Shown here piece after piece: positions 35,126 to 49,860 of a stretch of 64,000 nucleotides of DNA. This stretch comes from Chlamydomonas reinhardtii (Eukaryota > Chlorophyta > Chlorophyceae > Chlamydomonadales > Chlamydomonadaceae). The stretch's first letter is position 1. Every line of letters starts with the position of its first letter. Below the pieces are notes generated by a model that was given only the letters and a program-made list of their open reading frames with translations, had not been told where the DNA came from and searched no databases. Both the position numbers and the translations under genes were made by a program. The stretch lies in contig NC_057020.1 of assembly GCF_000002595.2 (NCBI RefSeq), positions 3,327,907 to 3,391,906 of the forward strand, written 5' to 3'.

Positions 35126-36913
35126 TTAGAGCTGCAGCACGTTGGCGCTGCCGGTGTCGTAGGTCTGGCCAGCCATGCCGCCGTTGGCGCCGCCGGCCGC
35201 GCCGCCGCCACCGCCGTATTGGCTCATGTCCACAGCGATGCCGCGCGCGAGGTTGAGTTTGAGCTGCAGCAGGCGAAGCATGTCGTTCATGATATCAATC
35301 TGGCTGAGGCCGGTGGAGTGTGTGTCCTTAATCTCGCGCTGGCGGTCGCGCAGCGCCTTGGTCGAGTCCTCCGCCTCCTTCACCTTGGCCTCGTACCTGC
35401 GGGTGCAGTGTGCACAGGATGCAGGTACAGGGGCGGTGGTGAGTACATGAATTAGCAGAAGCAGGAGCGACATTCGACTGTGGGCCACAAGCTCAGTTAC
35501 CCCTGCCCCGTTCGCCTCCGAAGCCGCAAACGGTTCGCCCACTCACTTGTCGCGCAGGCGCTCCGCCGCGGGCCCGCTGGTGACCTTCTTGATGTTCTGG
35601 TCGGTGATGTGCAGCTGGCAGTGCAGCATGTGGTATTTGGTCTCGTTCTCCGACACCTCCGCTTTGAGCCCCGACACCTCGCCCTCCAGCGCCGAGGTGC
35701 GCGCCTCGAACGTGGCCACCACGTTGTCGTACGCGGTCTTCTTCTCCAGGTACTTGGCCTCAAACTCCTGCGGGCGGGCGGGTGGCCGGGTTGGCAATCA
35801 GTGGTCATGAAGCGGTCCGTGCGCGTGGTGGTGAGTGTGCGTCATGGCGTAGCGGGCAATGCACCAGTGTGCGCGGGTAGGAATGAAGCGCGTGAACAGG
35901 ACAGGCGACTACCATCCAGCGGGAGGGTAGGGTAGGTCCCTCACTCACCGCGAAGTCCTGACGTACAGAGCGCAACTTCTTAATCTGCGGCGCCAGCTGC
36001 TGCTTGCGCTGGTTGATGGCGTTGTTGATCTCCTCCACGGTGCGGCTGATCTCAATCAGCGTCATGCCCTTCTCCTCGTCCATCTGGCTCTTCGCCTCCG
36101 ACACCTTCTCCAGGTGCTGGGCGGTTTCCGTGAAGCCCTGCATGCACCCAAGGCAACACCGCCACGTCAATACTCATTACGCCACGCTTCGAAGAGACGC
36201 CTACTTCAAGCGCCAGCGCTGCAGCAAAGCTGCCGCCAGTTGGTCATCCCCTTCCCGGCACACTCACCGAGATGCCCTGCTGCTTCTCTAGCCGCTTGAC
36301 CTTCTCCAGCAGCCCGCCCTCCTGCGACGCCAGCAGCTCCTCTGTGTGCGCCAGCACAAACACCTCCGCCTCCAGGTCGCCCAGCTCCTTCTTCATCTTC
36401 TTGTAGCTGCGCGTGGGGATGAGTCAGCGGGGACGGTGCGTTCAGGCGCGGCTAGGATCATGCGTGGTGTGTGTGCTGCGATCGCAAGTGCGAGAGGGCC
36501 CAATCTCCCGGATTACCCGTCCGTGGCTACAAAAGCTTTGTATACGTTAAACTCACATGGGGAGCTTGCTCTTCATGCTCTCATACTTGGTGCGCCACTC
36601 CTCCTCGCTGAACACCGCGCCCGAGCCGCCGCCCTCGGCGTTCAGCTTGTCCAGCTGCGCCGTCAGCGCCGTCTTCTTCTCCTGCAGGCGCTCCTGCTTG
36701 GCGCCCAGCTCCTCCTTCTTGCGGGCCGACACCGTGGCCATCTGCTGCGCCTGACGCAGCTGCAGGTAGGCCTTGTCGCCCTGCGAGCGGCGAGGGCAAC
36801 ACAGGAGGAGGGCGTGTTAGGAAACCCCGGGTTTGGCATTTCAAGGGACTGATACGCGCAAGCTACAAGTGCCTGGCTGTGCAAGGCAGCAGGCAGCAAC
36901 TTGTCTTATTGTG

Positions 36914-36955
<42 letters not shown>

Positions 36956-39403
36956 ATTTGCAGATGCGCGACCCGCCCCACCAATGTGCCACGCGGACGC
37001 GGCCACGCACCTGGCGCGCCTTGTCCTGCGCCACTTTGCGCTCCTGGATCTCGGTGATCTGGTTGTGCAGCGCGGTGGCCTGATGCTGCAGCCGCTGCAG
37101 GTCCATCTCGGTGCTGATGCCCGACGCCAGCGCCTCCGACAGCGCCGCCTGGCGCTTTTGCCGCTTCTCCACCTCCTTGGGGTAGCGCTCGTTCACCTGC
37201 GCACACACGGCACCGGCCACTCTGCTCAGTCCATCGCCCAGCCAACCGGCTAGTTAAGCGTGCCAACCCGTTTGTGAGGCCGGCACGCAGCGCTGAACCC
37301 ACGCTGGCTCGCAAAGCTCCCTAAGACAATACCGGCTCGGCGTCGCACCTGCGCGCGCAGGTTCTTGACGTCCTCGTTCAGCGTCTCCAGCAGCTTGCCG
37401 GCCGAGCCCTCCTGGTACGACGTCTGCAGCTCGCGCAGGCGGGCCGCAGCGCGGTGGTAGGACGCCTCCGCCTTCTCTTGCAGCGCGCGCTGCGTCTGTG
37501 GGGCGGAAGCAAGCAGGAGAGAGGGCGGCAGAAGCAGGTTAGACGGGAGGAGCGCTAGCGGGAGCACTTATGGCGGCGGCATCATGGTACTGCTCAACCT
37601 GCCATCTCCATGGGTTGTTGTGCGCCAAAGGAACAACCTCTGTCTCCCACCAGCCACCTCTCCATGCTCTGTGTATCGCAAGCAAGCACGCACCTGGATG
37701 GCCGTGGACAGGTTGACCTCCTCGTCCTGCTGCTTGCGCAGGTTGGTGCACACCTCCATGTAGCTGCTGCGGTCCGGTAGCTTGTCCACCGCCCCCTTGG
37801 CGCGTTCCACCTTCTCGCCTAGCCGCTCCTTCTCCTCCTCCAGCGACTTGATCTTGTTCTTCAGTGCCTGCGTGTCTCTGTGGGAGGGCACGCACAGTGC
37901 ATCGCGGTATGAAGTCAGTCGCCTGGTGTGCACGGCACGCACACAACACGCGGCCCCCGAGCCTCTCTGGCACACCGGCCCTGAGCCTTGCAGCCCAACC
38001 CGCCGTGCTGCTTACTTAGACAGGGTTTTGATGGCGTCGCTGCTCTTGTGCAGCTCAATGAACTCCTGCTGCATGGCCTTAATCTCCTCCTTTAGCTCCA
38101 TGATGTCCGGGTCGAAGTTGAACTCCTCCGGCATCTGCAGTGAAGTGAAGTGAGTGCGGAGTCTTGAGACCATTACCAGGATGGATGAGCAATGTGACCG
38201 GCACAGCGGCACCTCCCCGTATGCTCTATAAACTGTGCCCTCTCGACAGTCGGCCGCAGCGAGAGCCGCCCATGTTGGTGCCACAGCCGGCACTGGCGAG
38301 GCTGCATGCAACCATCACCCAGGCCCATGCCGCCGCGTCCTGAAGGCTACACAACCACAATATGGCTGCTTCGCATGCCCAACCGCACGCTGCAGGCCGA
38401 CGATGTCATAGGCCCACATTAAGCTTCGCATTACGGTACTGTTGCTTGCTTCCCGCCTCTGCCGTAAAGTGCCCGCCGCCTCCCCCCTTGGGCATGCTAC
38501 GCAGCTGCTCCGCCACAGCCCCAGTCCCAGCCCCAGCCGCACTGCGCAATCCAGACGCCCTACTTACATCGGGGAAGCTCAGGTAGTAGCCCACAAAGGC
38601 GCGCTTCTCCAGCAGCTGCGCCTGCGGCACCACCCATCGCAGGATCTGGTACAGCGTCTCACGGTCGCCCGCCGCCACCAGCTGGCGGAAGAGCAGCCTG
38701 CGTAGCGCATAGGGGTCGCACGGTATGCATGGCCAGCTTGAGTGTCAGTATTGGTACTTACGGCAAAGTGTCGGTTGTGAACCCGGCATGCGTTGCGCCA
38801 ACGCCGGGGCCACCCAAACCCTCTGTCCAGCAGGTGTGCCCAACCCGTGCATCCTTGACGCCCTCAAACACAGCCAGCCAACAGCTCCTCCCCTGCGCCA
38901 ATATAACCACAGCTGTGCACGTCCGTCTCCCGCCACAATGCCCACACGCAATGCGCGCAAAACGCCGCTAGCCTGCAAGCACTCACGGGTCCTGAACGTT
39001 GGGCCGGTACTTGATGATTTTCAGGAAGCCAATAAGCCGGTCCGCCGTCTGGTCCGGAACTTCCTTCGCAACGTCCACTTTCTGTTTGCGCAGCGTCAGC
39101 GTGCGAAGCGGTAAGCGAGATGTCCAGCACATGCAGAGGGGCCGAAGCCAAGTAAACATCAGTGCGCACCTGGTGCTTTGGACTGATTGTGCTGAATACA
39201 TCGCTGAGAAGCTGCAGCAGCTCCTGGGGTCCCTTCTCCCTGTAAGGCAGTGCAAATGAAGCCGCGGTGCACCAGAGTCAACTCCCAGCTCGCTCAGTGT
39301 CGACGCCGCCCAGCTAGTTATCTCACGTGAAGCTTAGAAGCGACATCTGGTAGGAGAAGGGCGGTAGCCCAAGGCTGTCCACGATGTAGCTCACGTCTCC
39401 CAT
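35126..39403 (-). CDS. IFT81: Intraflagellar transport protein IFT81
   Basis: Core subunit of IFT complex B. It pairs with IFT74, and its N-terminal calponin-homology-like domain binds tubulin cargo in cilia. Exons: 39327-39403, 39170-39239, 38987-39081, 38568-38697, 38016-38134, 37694-37877, 37349-37495, 37011-37196, 36557-36780, 36268-36406, 35949-36137, 35547-35767 and 35126-35396, all in phase, giving 683 residues, the size I recall for the Chlamydomonas protein. The N-terminus MGDVSYIVDSLGLPPFSYQM and VPDQTADRLIGFLKIIKYRP are diagnostic. The rest is almost continuous heptad-type coiled coil, then a Gly-rich end. A GCCTTCGACG just upstream of the start (39411-39420) resembles, in reverse complement, the tub box (GCTC[G/C]AAGGC) of deflagellation-induced genes at 8 of 10 positions; this is weak. 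IFT81 exon 9 is preceded by an intron with a GT/CA microsatellite. Confidence 0.96.
36916..36953. repeat. GT microsatellite in an IFT81 intron
   Basis: About 19 GT units on the plus strand (CA on the coding strand), between IFT81 exons 8 and 9. Confidence 0.9.
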
Positions 39404-40169
39404 TTCCTAGGCCTTCGACGCAACAACGGGGGAAAGCCCCTTTGGTCGAACTCTATATGGTTACGTCTTATATATTGGCGATGCTGCTAAACAGTCGCGG
39501 GCAAGCGGGACTCAGGGTCCGGATAAATGAAGGAGCCCGCGCTTGTGTGGAATAACTATCAATGCCAGGGCCGGCTTGCCTACTATACCGTCTTTGGACC
39601 ATTCACCACAGCTGGCGGCAAGTGCAAGTCGCGGGCTGAACACACGTACGGCGTGCCGGTGCATGCACATGGCGCTGCGGCGTCCGTCGCCTCACGTCAA
39701 GTCCAGCGGGGCTCCATATGGCACCCGCCGTCATTGTCTTAGAAGCCCATGCATGCACAGGGAGGTCCACTGTATGATAGCGGCACAGTTGCGAGGTGTT
39801 ACATGGCCTGCATGCCTATCACCAATCTCTCAACCGCACCCGACGCCCGACTGATACAAAGCTGACGTCCACCGCGTGATGCACCGCTGCGGCTTCAAAT
39901 TGTTGCCGTGAAGTCCAAACGGACACGACTCAACAGTGTATGCCATTAAAGTGGCGTTGTAATGACTAATGCAGGACACAGGTCACAGGAAGGTCAGGGG
40001 GACGGCGGTGGGCCGGTCGCACGCTGCACCCGGTGTCCCGCACTCCCGCGCCCCTCAGGTTGCATGCACGGGTTGCATGTGCGGGCCTGCGCAACCGCGT
40101 TGCGGGGAGCCGGGAACGGGGAGCAAATCGGCGAAGCACCCTCGTCCGGGAATTGTCAACAAGAGGCCC

Positions 40170-40219
40170 GTTATTGACGAGTGTTGCGGAACTAATGCGT
40201 ACGTAGACCAGAGCGGAAG
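40170..40219. repeat. Exact 50-bp repeat, copy 1
   Basis: The block starting GTTATTGACGAGTGTTGCGG and ending ACCAGAGCGGAAG is identical to 49450-49499, and similarity stops sharply at both ends. Confidence 0.9.
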
Positions 40220-40275
40220 TATGTACGGCACATCGGGGGCGTCATGCCGTGAAGGTGGGGCATCCATGCATGCAC

Positions 40276-40280
40276 TTACA
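40276..40280 (-). terminator. TGTAA polyadenylation signal (candidate) for the thiolase gene
   Basis: TTACA on the plus strand, about 625 bases after the stop codon. Confidence 0.4.
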
Positions 40281-40902
40281 GTGCCCTCCACGGGTGCGAC
40301 ATGCCCCCATGGTAGGCCATCTGTGGCTCTCGCCAACGCGGCGTCCCCACACGCCGAAGAGACACATCGCACGGAGACACATGCATCCGTGTGTGCACGC
40401 GAATATTGGCTGCCTGCCAAATGTTGGCTAGCATGCCGGATTCGGCAAAGCACAGGATCAGGCCATTGCCTCACTGCTGCCTCCATGTTCCTTGCACCCG
40501 ACGCCGGGTCACACCCTCGAACCGCCAAAGAATGTGCAGTGTCGTTTTATTGTATGGCTGCTAGCGGGTCTGGTGCCCCTGAAGGTGCACCAACGGCCCT
40601 GCACCCATCTTGCCAAAAATACTACCGCAAAACCTGTGAACAATCCACTCACTGGAACCAAAATGACTTGTGCACTAAACCTGCCTACGGTACACACCTC
40701 GACCATAAAAGAACCCACGCGCCGCACAAGGTCCGCCCGTTCGGTGTAGCCCGACAGCCCGCCGCAAGGGATCCAGCACGCCCAACGCACCGCCGCTAGC
40801 TCGAAGCCTGATGATACGCCTGCCGCCTCGTACAGCGCCCCAGCACCTCAGCAACCTGCTCCCGCGACGCCTACTGCGCGCCCCATTGCCCGAGCGGACG
40901 CC

Positions 40903-43819
<2,917 letters not shown>

Positions 43820-44229
43820 TTTTGCTGGTGAAGTGCCTTGTTTGGGTTGACGAGAGCTGCACACGAGCGGTAATACGTAAGCGTTGGTATTCTTGGTAGC
43901 TGCAGTGTGTTCTAGGAAGCACACAAGCGGACTTTAGAGTGCATCAAATTGCCCCATTCCGCCACCTCATTCGGCGCCAAACTGCCATAGCAAGTCATTG
44001 CTCGAAGGCATGTATTAAAAATGCTGATAGGGCCAATCTACTGCCTAGAGGGCGTCACGCAAAGGCTTCTCTAATTCGGTCGTGAGCCGGACCAGTTCGC
44101 GATATGCTTGCGCCCCGCCGTTGACTAGTCATGATACAATTGCGAGGACAGAGGCAGTGACGAAGACCAGAAACAGCTTCAAAGCGCCGGTCAAGCAGCG
44201 CAAGGAGTGACCGGCGCACCGGCGAGCTA
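43820..44229. promoter_or_regulatory. Divergent promoter region, thiolase and C2-domain gene
   Basis: 410 bases between two opposite start codons. No TATA box or known operator stands out. Confidence 0.55.
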
Positions 44230-47200
44230 ATGGCGACCACGAGGGCGGGCCTTCTTGAGGTCACAGGTACGGAGCTTGCGGCACAGGGGCATCTGGTTAG
44301 CGCGGGTCACCCCTGTCGCGGGTAGAGTGGCGGGGCGCCTCCACATGCGGCAGTTGACAAGGGGGAGCAGGGTGGTACGAACACTGCCCGCCCTCCGGTC
44401 GTCGACTCAGGTTGACTCGTCTACAACTAGGCTACTGGACCGTCCGTGACGGCGTCCCTGCGCGGCCGCCTGCGCGCTTTAATAATTGCCTGCAGTCGAG
44501 TTTGCCAAGGGCCTCAAGGACATGGACTTCTTTAGTGAGTGACAGCTCGCAGTTCTGGGCGCCGTTTACACGTGACCGGCGCGCGCACTGCCTTGGATGC
44601 CGACAGAGTGCTGCTGCTTAGAATGCTGCTGCCAGCGGGAGCCAAGCGTGGGAGCCAAGCGCGCTGCTCAAGTGTCACGACTGTGCGTCCGGCTGCAGGC
44701 AAGCAGGACCCCTACGCCGTGGTCGAGCTGGGCGGCCAGAAGTGCAAGACGAAGACGCACAAGAGTAAGTTTATGGCAGGGAAACCAAAGTTATGAGTAT
44801 GACCGCATGAGCTCAGCCGCATTCAAGTGCCGGGACCGGCAACGGCAGCGGCATGGCTGCGCGAAGGGACCCTCTTGCAGAGCTGCAAGACCTATGCCTG
44901 TGTGCGTCTGCCCGTAACGCAGATGGCGGCACGTCTCCTGTGTGGAACGAGACATTCACCATCAACGTGAACACCGAGACAAACTTCAACCTCACGGTAT
45001 GTGTACGTCAGGAGTGACAAGGGCGCGAGCTGTTTGTGTAGTGCGGACACCAGTAACCGCATTGCCAGGATAGAGGCTGAGAGGCTGAGGTAGGGGTTAA
45101 GCACTGAGACCGGTGGGGCGTAGCAGTTGTGATTCTGGTAGCTCTCGTACACCTGGCAGCGGTGGGTCATCCCACGGGGTCATCATGAGTGCCCAGCCCA
45201 CGAATACTCATGGCACCCGGCTCCAGAAGCACTTGCAGAACAGAGCGCAGGCTTTTGCCCACGACGCTCGGACTGGTCATACGGCCCCAAAAGATTGCAG
45301 ACAGGCACTATGGTAACCCGGGCTTGACCCGCTGGTCGGTGCAGGTTTACGACGAGGACCCCGGCAAGGACGACCTCATTGGCAAGGCTTTGGTGTCCAT
45401 TGCGGCGGTACGTATGGTGCCTGGGTAGCTCTCAGGGGCTTGACGCAACCAGTTCATTGTATGTGCGTGTCTTAAAGAGCACGCCTTGCGCGTTAGGGGA
45501 GTGTGTGTATATGTGCAAGCCTGTTGCCATGCCTAACAGGTCCAGCATAGACTTGGAGGTCATGCCCAGCCCAGCCTGTGCCGCGTGAGGACCATGTGTC
45601 TCTGTGGTTCTATGGTGCAGGCCCGCGCGCACGGCACTGACAAGCTGCAGGTGCCGCTGCTGCGGCCGTCGGGGAAGGAAAAGGGCTTCGTGAGCATGAC
45701 CCTCAAATTCACTGCCGCGGCAGGTGGACCGCCGGTGCGTAGGAGGAGGGGTCCGGCGTGCAGGCTGTTCGCACTTGGCTGCACATTACACAAGAGACCT
45801 GCTTGCTTGCCTAGCCTGCCTGATGTCTGTAGCTGGCCTGATGTGATGCAATTGCAGGTGCAGCAGGCTGCTGTGCCGCTACAACAGGGCGCAACGCTTG
45901 TGGGGGCCATACCCGGCTACGGTGTCATGCCAGTGGCCCAGCAGCAACAAAAACAGGAGCAATTGCAACAGCAACAGCAGCAGGTGCAGCACCCATACTA
46001 TGCGGCGGCAGCGCAGACGCCGCTGCCGCCCCAGCAGCAGCAACCGGCTCAGCAGGCGCCCCCGCAGGCATCTGGCGTGCAGCAGACGGGTGCTGCTGGC
46101 GTGCCTGCAGGCTACCCCTATGGCGCCCCGCAGGCATACTCCCAGCCAGAGCAACCGCAGCAGGCCGCGTATGGGCAGGCGCAGCCGCCACCGGGGTACC
46201 CCGTGCAGCAATCCACAGGCGGGAATGGCTACCCGCCTTATCCGGGCGCACCTGTCGCAGGGGCAACTAGGGACGTGGTGGAGGCCGCGCCATCAGCGGC
46301 GCAGGAGCAGGGGCCTGGGGCGGGGACAGCGGCCACAGCTGCGGGTGCCGCCGGGGCCGTGGCTGTGGCTGCCGCGGCGGGTGAGCAGGCAGCTTCACGT
46401 GCGCACCTGTCAGCAGCGGCACGCGCGGCCGCCTCGGCGCCACCGCCTGCCGGCGGTTACCCTGACCTTGCAGGGCTGCATGTGGGCGATGCGCCAAAGC
46501 ACAGCACCGCACCTGCGGCAGCGGGCGGGGCGGTCGCGCCGCAGCCGCAGCTGCTCGCCGAGGCCGTAGCAGGCGGTGGGGGCGCCGCGCCCGCACCCGC
46601 GCCCACAGACGATATGGCGTCAGCGTTACGCGGCGTGGCGCAGCCGCCGCTGGGCCAGCCACAAGCACCGCCGCCCTATGCGGCGCCATACGCGTACGGA
46701 GCAGCGCCACCTGAGGGCCCACCAGGGGCGCCGGCCCCCTACGGCGCGCCGCCTCCAGCTGCTGGGTACGGCGCGCCGCCGCCAGGCTACCCGCCGCAGC
46801 AGCCGTACGGATACCCCTATTCAGCACCAGGTAGGTGCGGGGCAGAGGGCCAGTGCCTTGACGCACACACGGAGCGTCATAATTGATATTAGCGGTTTGC
46901 ACGCCGAGGCATGTGCATGGCGCAGAGTTCATCTTAGCTCAGCCAGTCATGCCTGTTGTGGTGCTGCGTATGGTGAAGCCTTGCAATTCCGCCGCCAAGT
47001 TATGTGCGATGCTCGACGTCGCAGGGTATCCGGCTGCGCAGCCGCTCTATGGCGCGCCGCCACAGCAACAGCCCTACTGCGCGCCACCGCAGCAACAGCC
47101 GTACGGCGCTCCGCCGCAGCAACAGCCCTACGGCGCTCCGCCACAGCAACAGCCGTACGGCGCTCCGCCGCAGCAACAGCCGTACGGCACTCCGCCACAG

Positions 47201-47907
47201 CAACAGCCGTACGGCGCTCCGCCACAGCAACAGCCCTACGGCGCTCCGCCACAGCAACAGCCGTACGGCGCTCCGCCACAGCAACAGCCCTACGGCGCTC
47301 CGCCGCAGCAACCCTACGGAGCGCCTCCGCCGGCATACGGCGCCCCTGTCGGCTACGCGCAGCCTCCAGGTACCGCGCTTGCTTCCGACTTGTGTGATTT
47401 CACGCGACACTACATACCGTATGCGGCTTTGCAAGCGCGCATGCGCACGAGCTTCCTTGATATATATGATGTCAACACGGGGCGTGTGACCCGCTGACAA
47501 ACATAGTCACCTTGACGCCTTGCATTCCTATTTCTCGCAGCCGGGCACCCAGCCTACGGGGCGCCGCCGCCCGGGTACCCGCCGTATGGGCCGCCTCCGG
47601 GCGCCCAAGGTTATACGCCGGCGCACTACCCACAAGGTACGCTGGGCATGCGTCCATTGCGGACACACTTAGGGCTGGCCCACGGGGTCACGCGGTAGCC
47701 GAGCGCGATTCCGGTTGCTTTGTTGCCGGCGCGCAGGGGCACAGGCGAAGTTCGGTGCCCGATGTCTGGTGCGCGCGGTTGTAATCCGTCCTTGATTGCC
47801 GCACATTCGCGTGATGTACAGGTTACGAGGCAGATGCGGCTTTCCGCCATGGCCTGCCACGCTTTGGGACCGGGAAGAAGAGCCCCAAGAAGCAGAAACA
47901 CAAGTAA
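44230..47907 (+). CDS. C2-domain protein with Pro/Gln/Tyr/Gly-rich tail (SRC2-like)
   Basis: Ten in-phase exons (44230-44266, 44496-44534, 44699-44764, 44923-44996, 45345-45407, 45621-45734, 45858-46830, 47025-47369, 47541-47636, 47822-47907) encode 630 residues. Residues 1-130 form a C2 domain: GLLEVTVEFAKGLKDMDFFS, KQDPYAVVELGGQ, SPVWNETFTI, VYDEDPGKDDLIGKALVSI. The loop aspartates expected for Ca2+ are present, so calcium-dependent phospholipid binding is likely. The remainder is low complexity: a Gln-rich stretch, then ten near-perfect QQQPYGAPP units, PYG/GYP motifs and a basic end (GKKSPKKQKHK). This layout resembles plant SRC2 cold-induced C2 proteins. The function here is unknown; the tail could drive condensation or bind SH3/WW-type partners, which is inference. 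The first Met is chosen because the short exon 1 completes the first C2 strand. Confidence 0.85.
47060..47330. repeat. Coding minisatellite, 27-bp unit (QQQPYGAPP), about 10 copies
   Basis: Units of CAGCAACAGCC(G/C)TACGGCGC plus TCCGCC repeat with few changes (one TGC, one ACT variant) in exon 8 of the C2 gene. The frame is kept because the unit is a multiple of three. Confidence 0.9.
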
Positions 47908-49281
47908 GGGACGGGTGCCTCACTGGTAGTTGGCAACGTGGTACTCGGCGGTTGTACACTGTTGGACGTTGGATTGCCACCCAGGCCAAAGCAGGGTATG
48001 CACACGCGGTAGCACAGGTCATTGCCTGGAGCGCTCTGCCTTAAGGGTCTGGTGGTCCTCAGGCGTAGGTTGCGCTGGCGTGCAGTTAGGGGGCACATGC
48101 GCCCTGGGGGCTCTGCAGCTTGCGGGAATGGGAGAAAGGTAGTGAGCCCTGTGAACAAGTGGGTAGAGACTAGATGGCTCGCCCCACGGCGTCTGGCATC
48201 GGAGTGGATGGGAAGTGGCGTGTATGAGTTTTGCACCAAGGCCGTTGTTATTGTCTACCACTTAGACCACCTGATCTAGTGACCTCGACCGCGTATGATA
48301 TGTGTATTACACTGTACAGCAGCTTGCTGGTGGATGGGTGAGGCATGGACGGGTCCGGGCTGCGGGCATGAGCAATCGAAATCGCGGTTTGGGGCGGCCG
48401 GATGGGGGCTCTGGTCTAGCCTCGCCGCACTGGCGAGATACCGTACATCCTAGACATTAAGGTTCAGTCTATGGTCGTTACAGCTGATGGACTGGGTGGT
48501 ATCTCGTGCAACGCCACTTAGTTCAGCCACGCAGCTGCATCGACGGCGCCCACGCGGGTACCACCAGGCGGCTGGATGGGGTCTAGGGGAGTCCCTTCTT
48601 CCGCGGGCCTTTTCACTGTGAGCAATAACTCGTACAAGGATGCTGACCCGACCTACCCCCCACAATTCGATAGCGCTCTATCCGCCTGGCTAGTTAGATT
48701 TCTTGTACGAGCTATTGCCCGTGGTGAAAACTGGGCTGCCGTCCGGGGGGTGCGTTTTCCCAGCCAAACCCGCACGTTGGACGTTGCCCCGGGGCAAATC
48801 CTACCGCACGGATTAGACACCGCCTTTCTGTAGGTACATAACCAACATCATCATCAGCCAGAAGTGGTCGGCAAAGGTCCAAATTATGCTTATCGGGGCT
48901 CAAGTCGCGAAATTGACCGAAGCCCATATCTCGCATATGCGCTGTTTGGGGCCTGAATCTATTGCCGTCGACATTAATTCTCGTATAGATGTAATCAAAA
49001 TAGCTTCAGGCTAAGTTGGCGGGGTCCTGGCGAGCGCGACATACAGCATTTCGACTTGAGCTCTCGCTCAAAATTATGCCCGAGCACCATCCAGGGACCT
49101 TATTATGCGTAATGGGATGTCAATTCATGGTCGGGGCGACAGTCTGGGCATAGACCTTGCGATCCCGCCCTTGACCCCCGGAGTGGTACCCGCGTGACGG
49201 CGCCTTGCCACTTCAAGAATCGTGGAGCCCGCGCTATGAGCCTCGTGCTTTGCCGTCAAAGTTTGCTACGTATGCACCAGC
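47908..49281. other. Intergenic 3' of the C2 gene
   Basis: Presumed 3' UTR followed by sequence without recognisable genes. The nearest TGTAA I see is far away (48990-48994), so the poly(A) site is unresolved. It ends at the target duplication of the second hAT-type element. Confidence 0.4.
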
Positions 49282-49289
49282 GTTTTGGC
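49282..49289. repeat. 8-bp target-site duplication, left copy (GTTTTGGC)
   Basis: Identical to 49853-49860. Confidence 0.85.
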
Positions 49290-49852
49290 CAGCGCTCGTA
49301 TCTTACGAAGGCAGGGGCAGCGTCAGTGGCCGAATTCCTTAAAATGGCTTCGTTAAGTTGACGAAACAGGCTGCCCCAAAATTTTTCCGGGGGCTCCGCC
49401 CCCGACCCGCACGATGTCGACACCGACACGACACGCCCAGTCCTCCCCTGTTATTGACGAGTGTTGCGGAACTAATGCGTACGTAGACCAGAGCGGAAGG
49501 CGGAGTGGGCTTGCAGGCGGCACGAGAGTAGGCAGTCAGTAGCGCAAGTTGCGAATTCCCCTGCTTCCCGCCGACCCAACCTCACTCTCCCGCCGTCAAC
49601 ACCCATAGATACAGCCCTTTGAGCCTTCTTACCATATGCCACGCAGGTTTCGGCCGTGGAGTTGCCGCTGGAACCCCTGTCCTTGGCCAAAAGTGGCCGA
49701 AATCCCAAAAATGTCTTCGTCTGTTTGCCGAAAAAAACCCCAAGATCCCGTGCGTTTTGGCCGAAATTCCAAGTCAAGATGATCAAAAATATATCGTCCG
49801 CCAGAGGCCTTTTTGGGCAATTCGTTCCGAACGAAGGAAGATACGAGCGCTG
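49290..49852. mobile_element. Non-autonomous hAT-type element, 563 bp
   Basis: The terminal inverted repeat CAGCGCTCGTATCTT (49290-49304) is matched exactly at 49838-49852 and is flanked by a perfect 8-bp duplication GTTTTGGC. It belongs to the same family as the element at 5263: the termini, the AAAATTTTTCCGGGGGCTCC block, and the right-end AGAGGCCTTTTTGGG and GAAGGAAGATACGAGC blocks are shared, while the central 250 bp differ and include the 50-bp repeat. No transposase is encoded. The 120-180 codon frames across it have no domain. Confidence 0.88.
49450..49499. repeat. Exact 50-bp repeat, copy 2 (inside the hAT-type element)
   Basis: Identical to 40170-40219. It lies in the variable middle of the element, not in its conserved ends. 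Confidence 0.9.
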
Positions 49853-49860
49853 GTTTTGGC
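49853..49860. repeat. 8-bp target-site duplication, right copy (GTTTTGGC)
   Basis: Identical to 49282-49289. Confidence 0.85.

Larger units (their letters stand above)
39404..40902. other. Intergenic: IFT81 promoter and thiolase 3' UTR
   Basis: IFT81 reads leftward from 39403 and the thiolase ends at 40903. A TTACA at 40276-40280 is the likely thiolase poly(A) signal. The region contains the 50-base sequence repeated at 49450-49499. No gene is supported. Confidence 0.45.
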
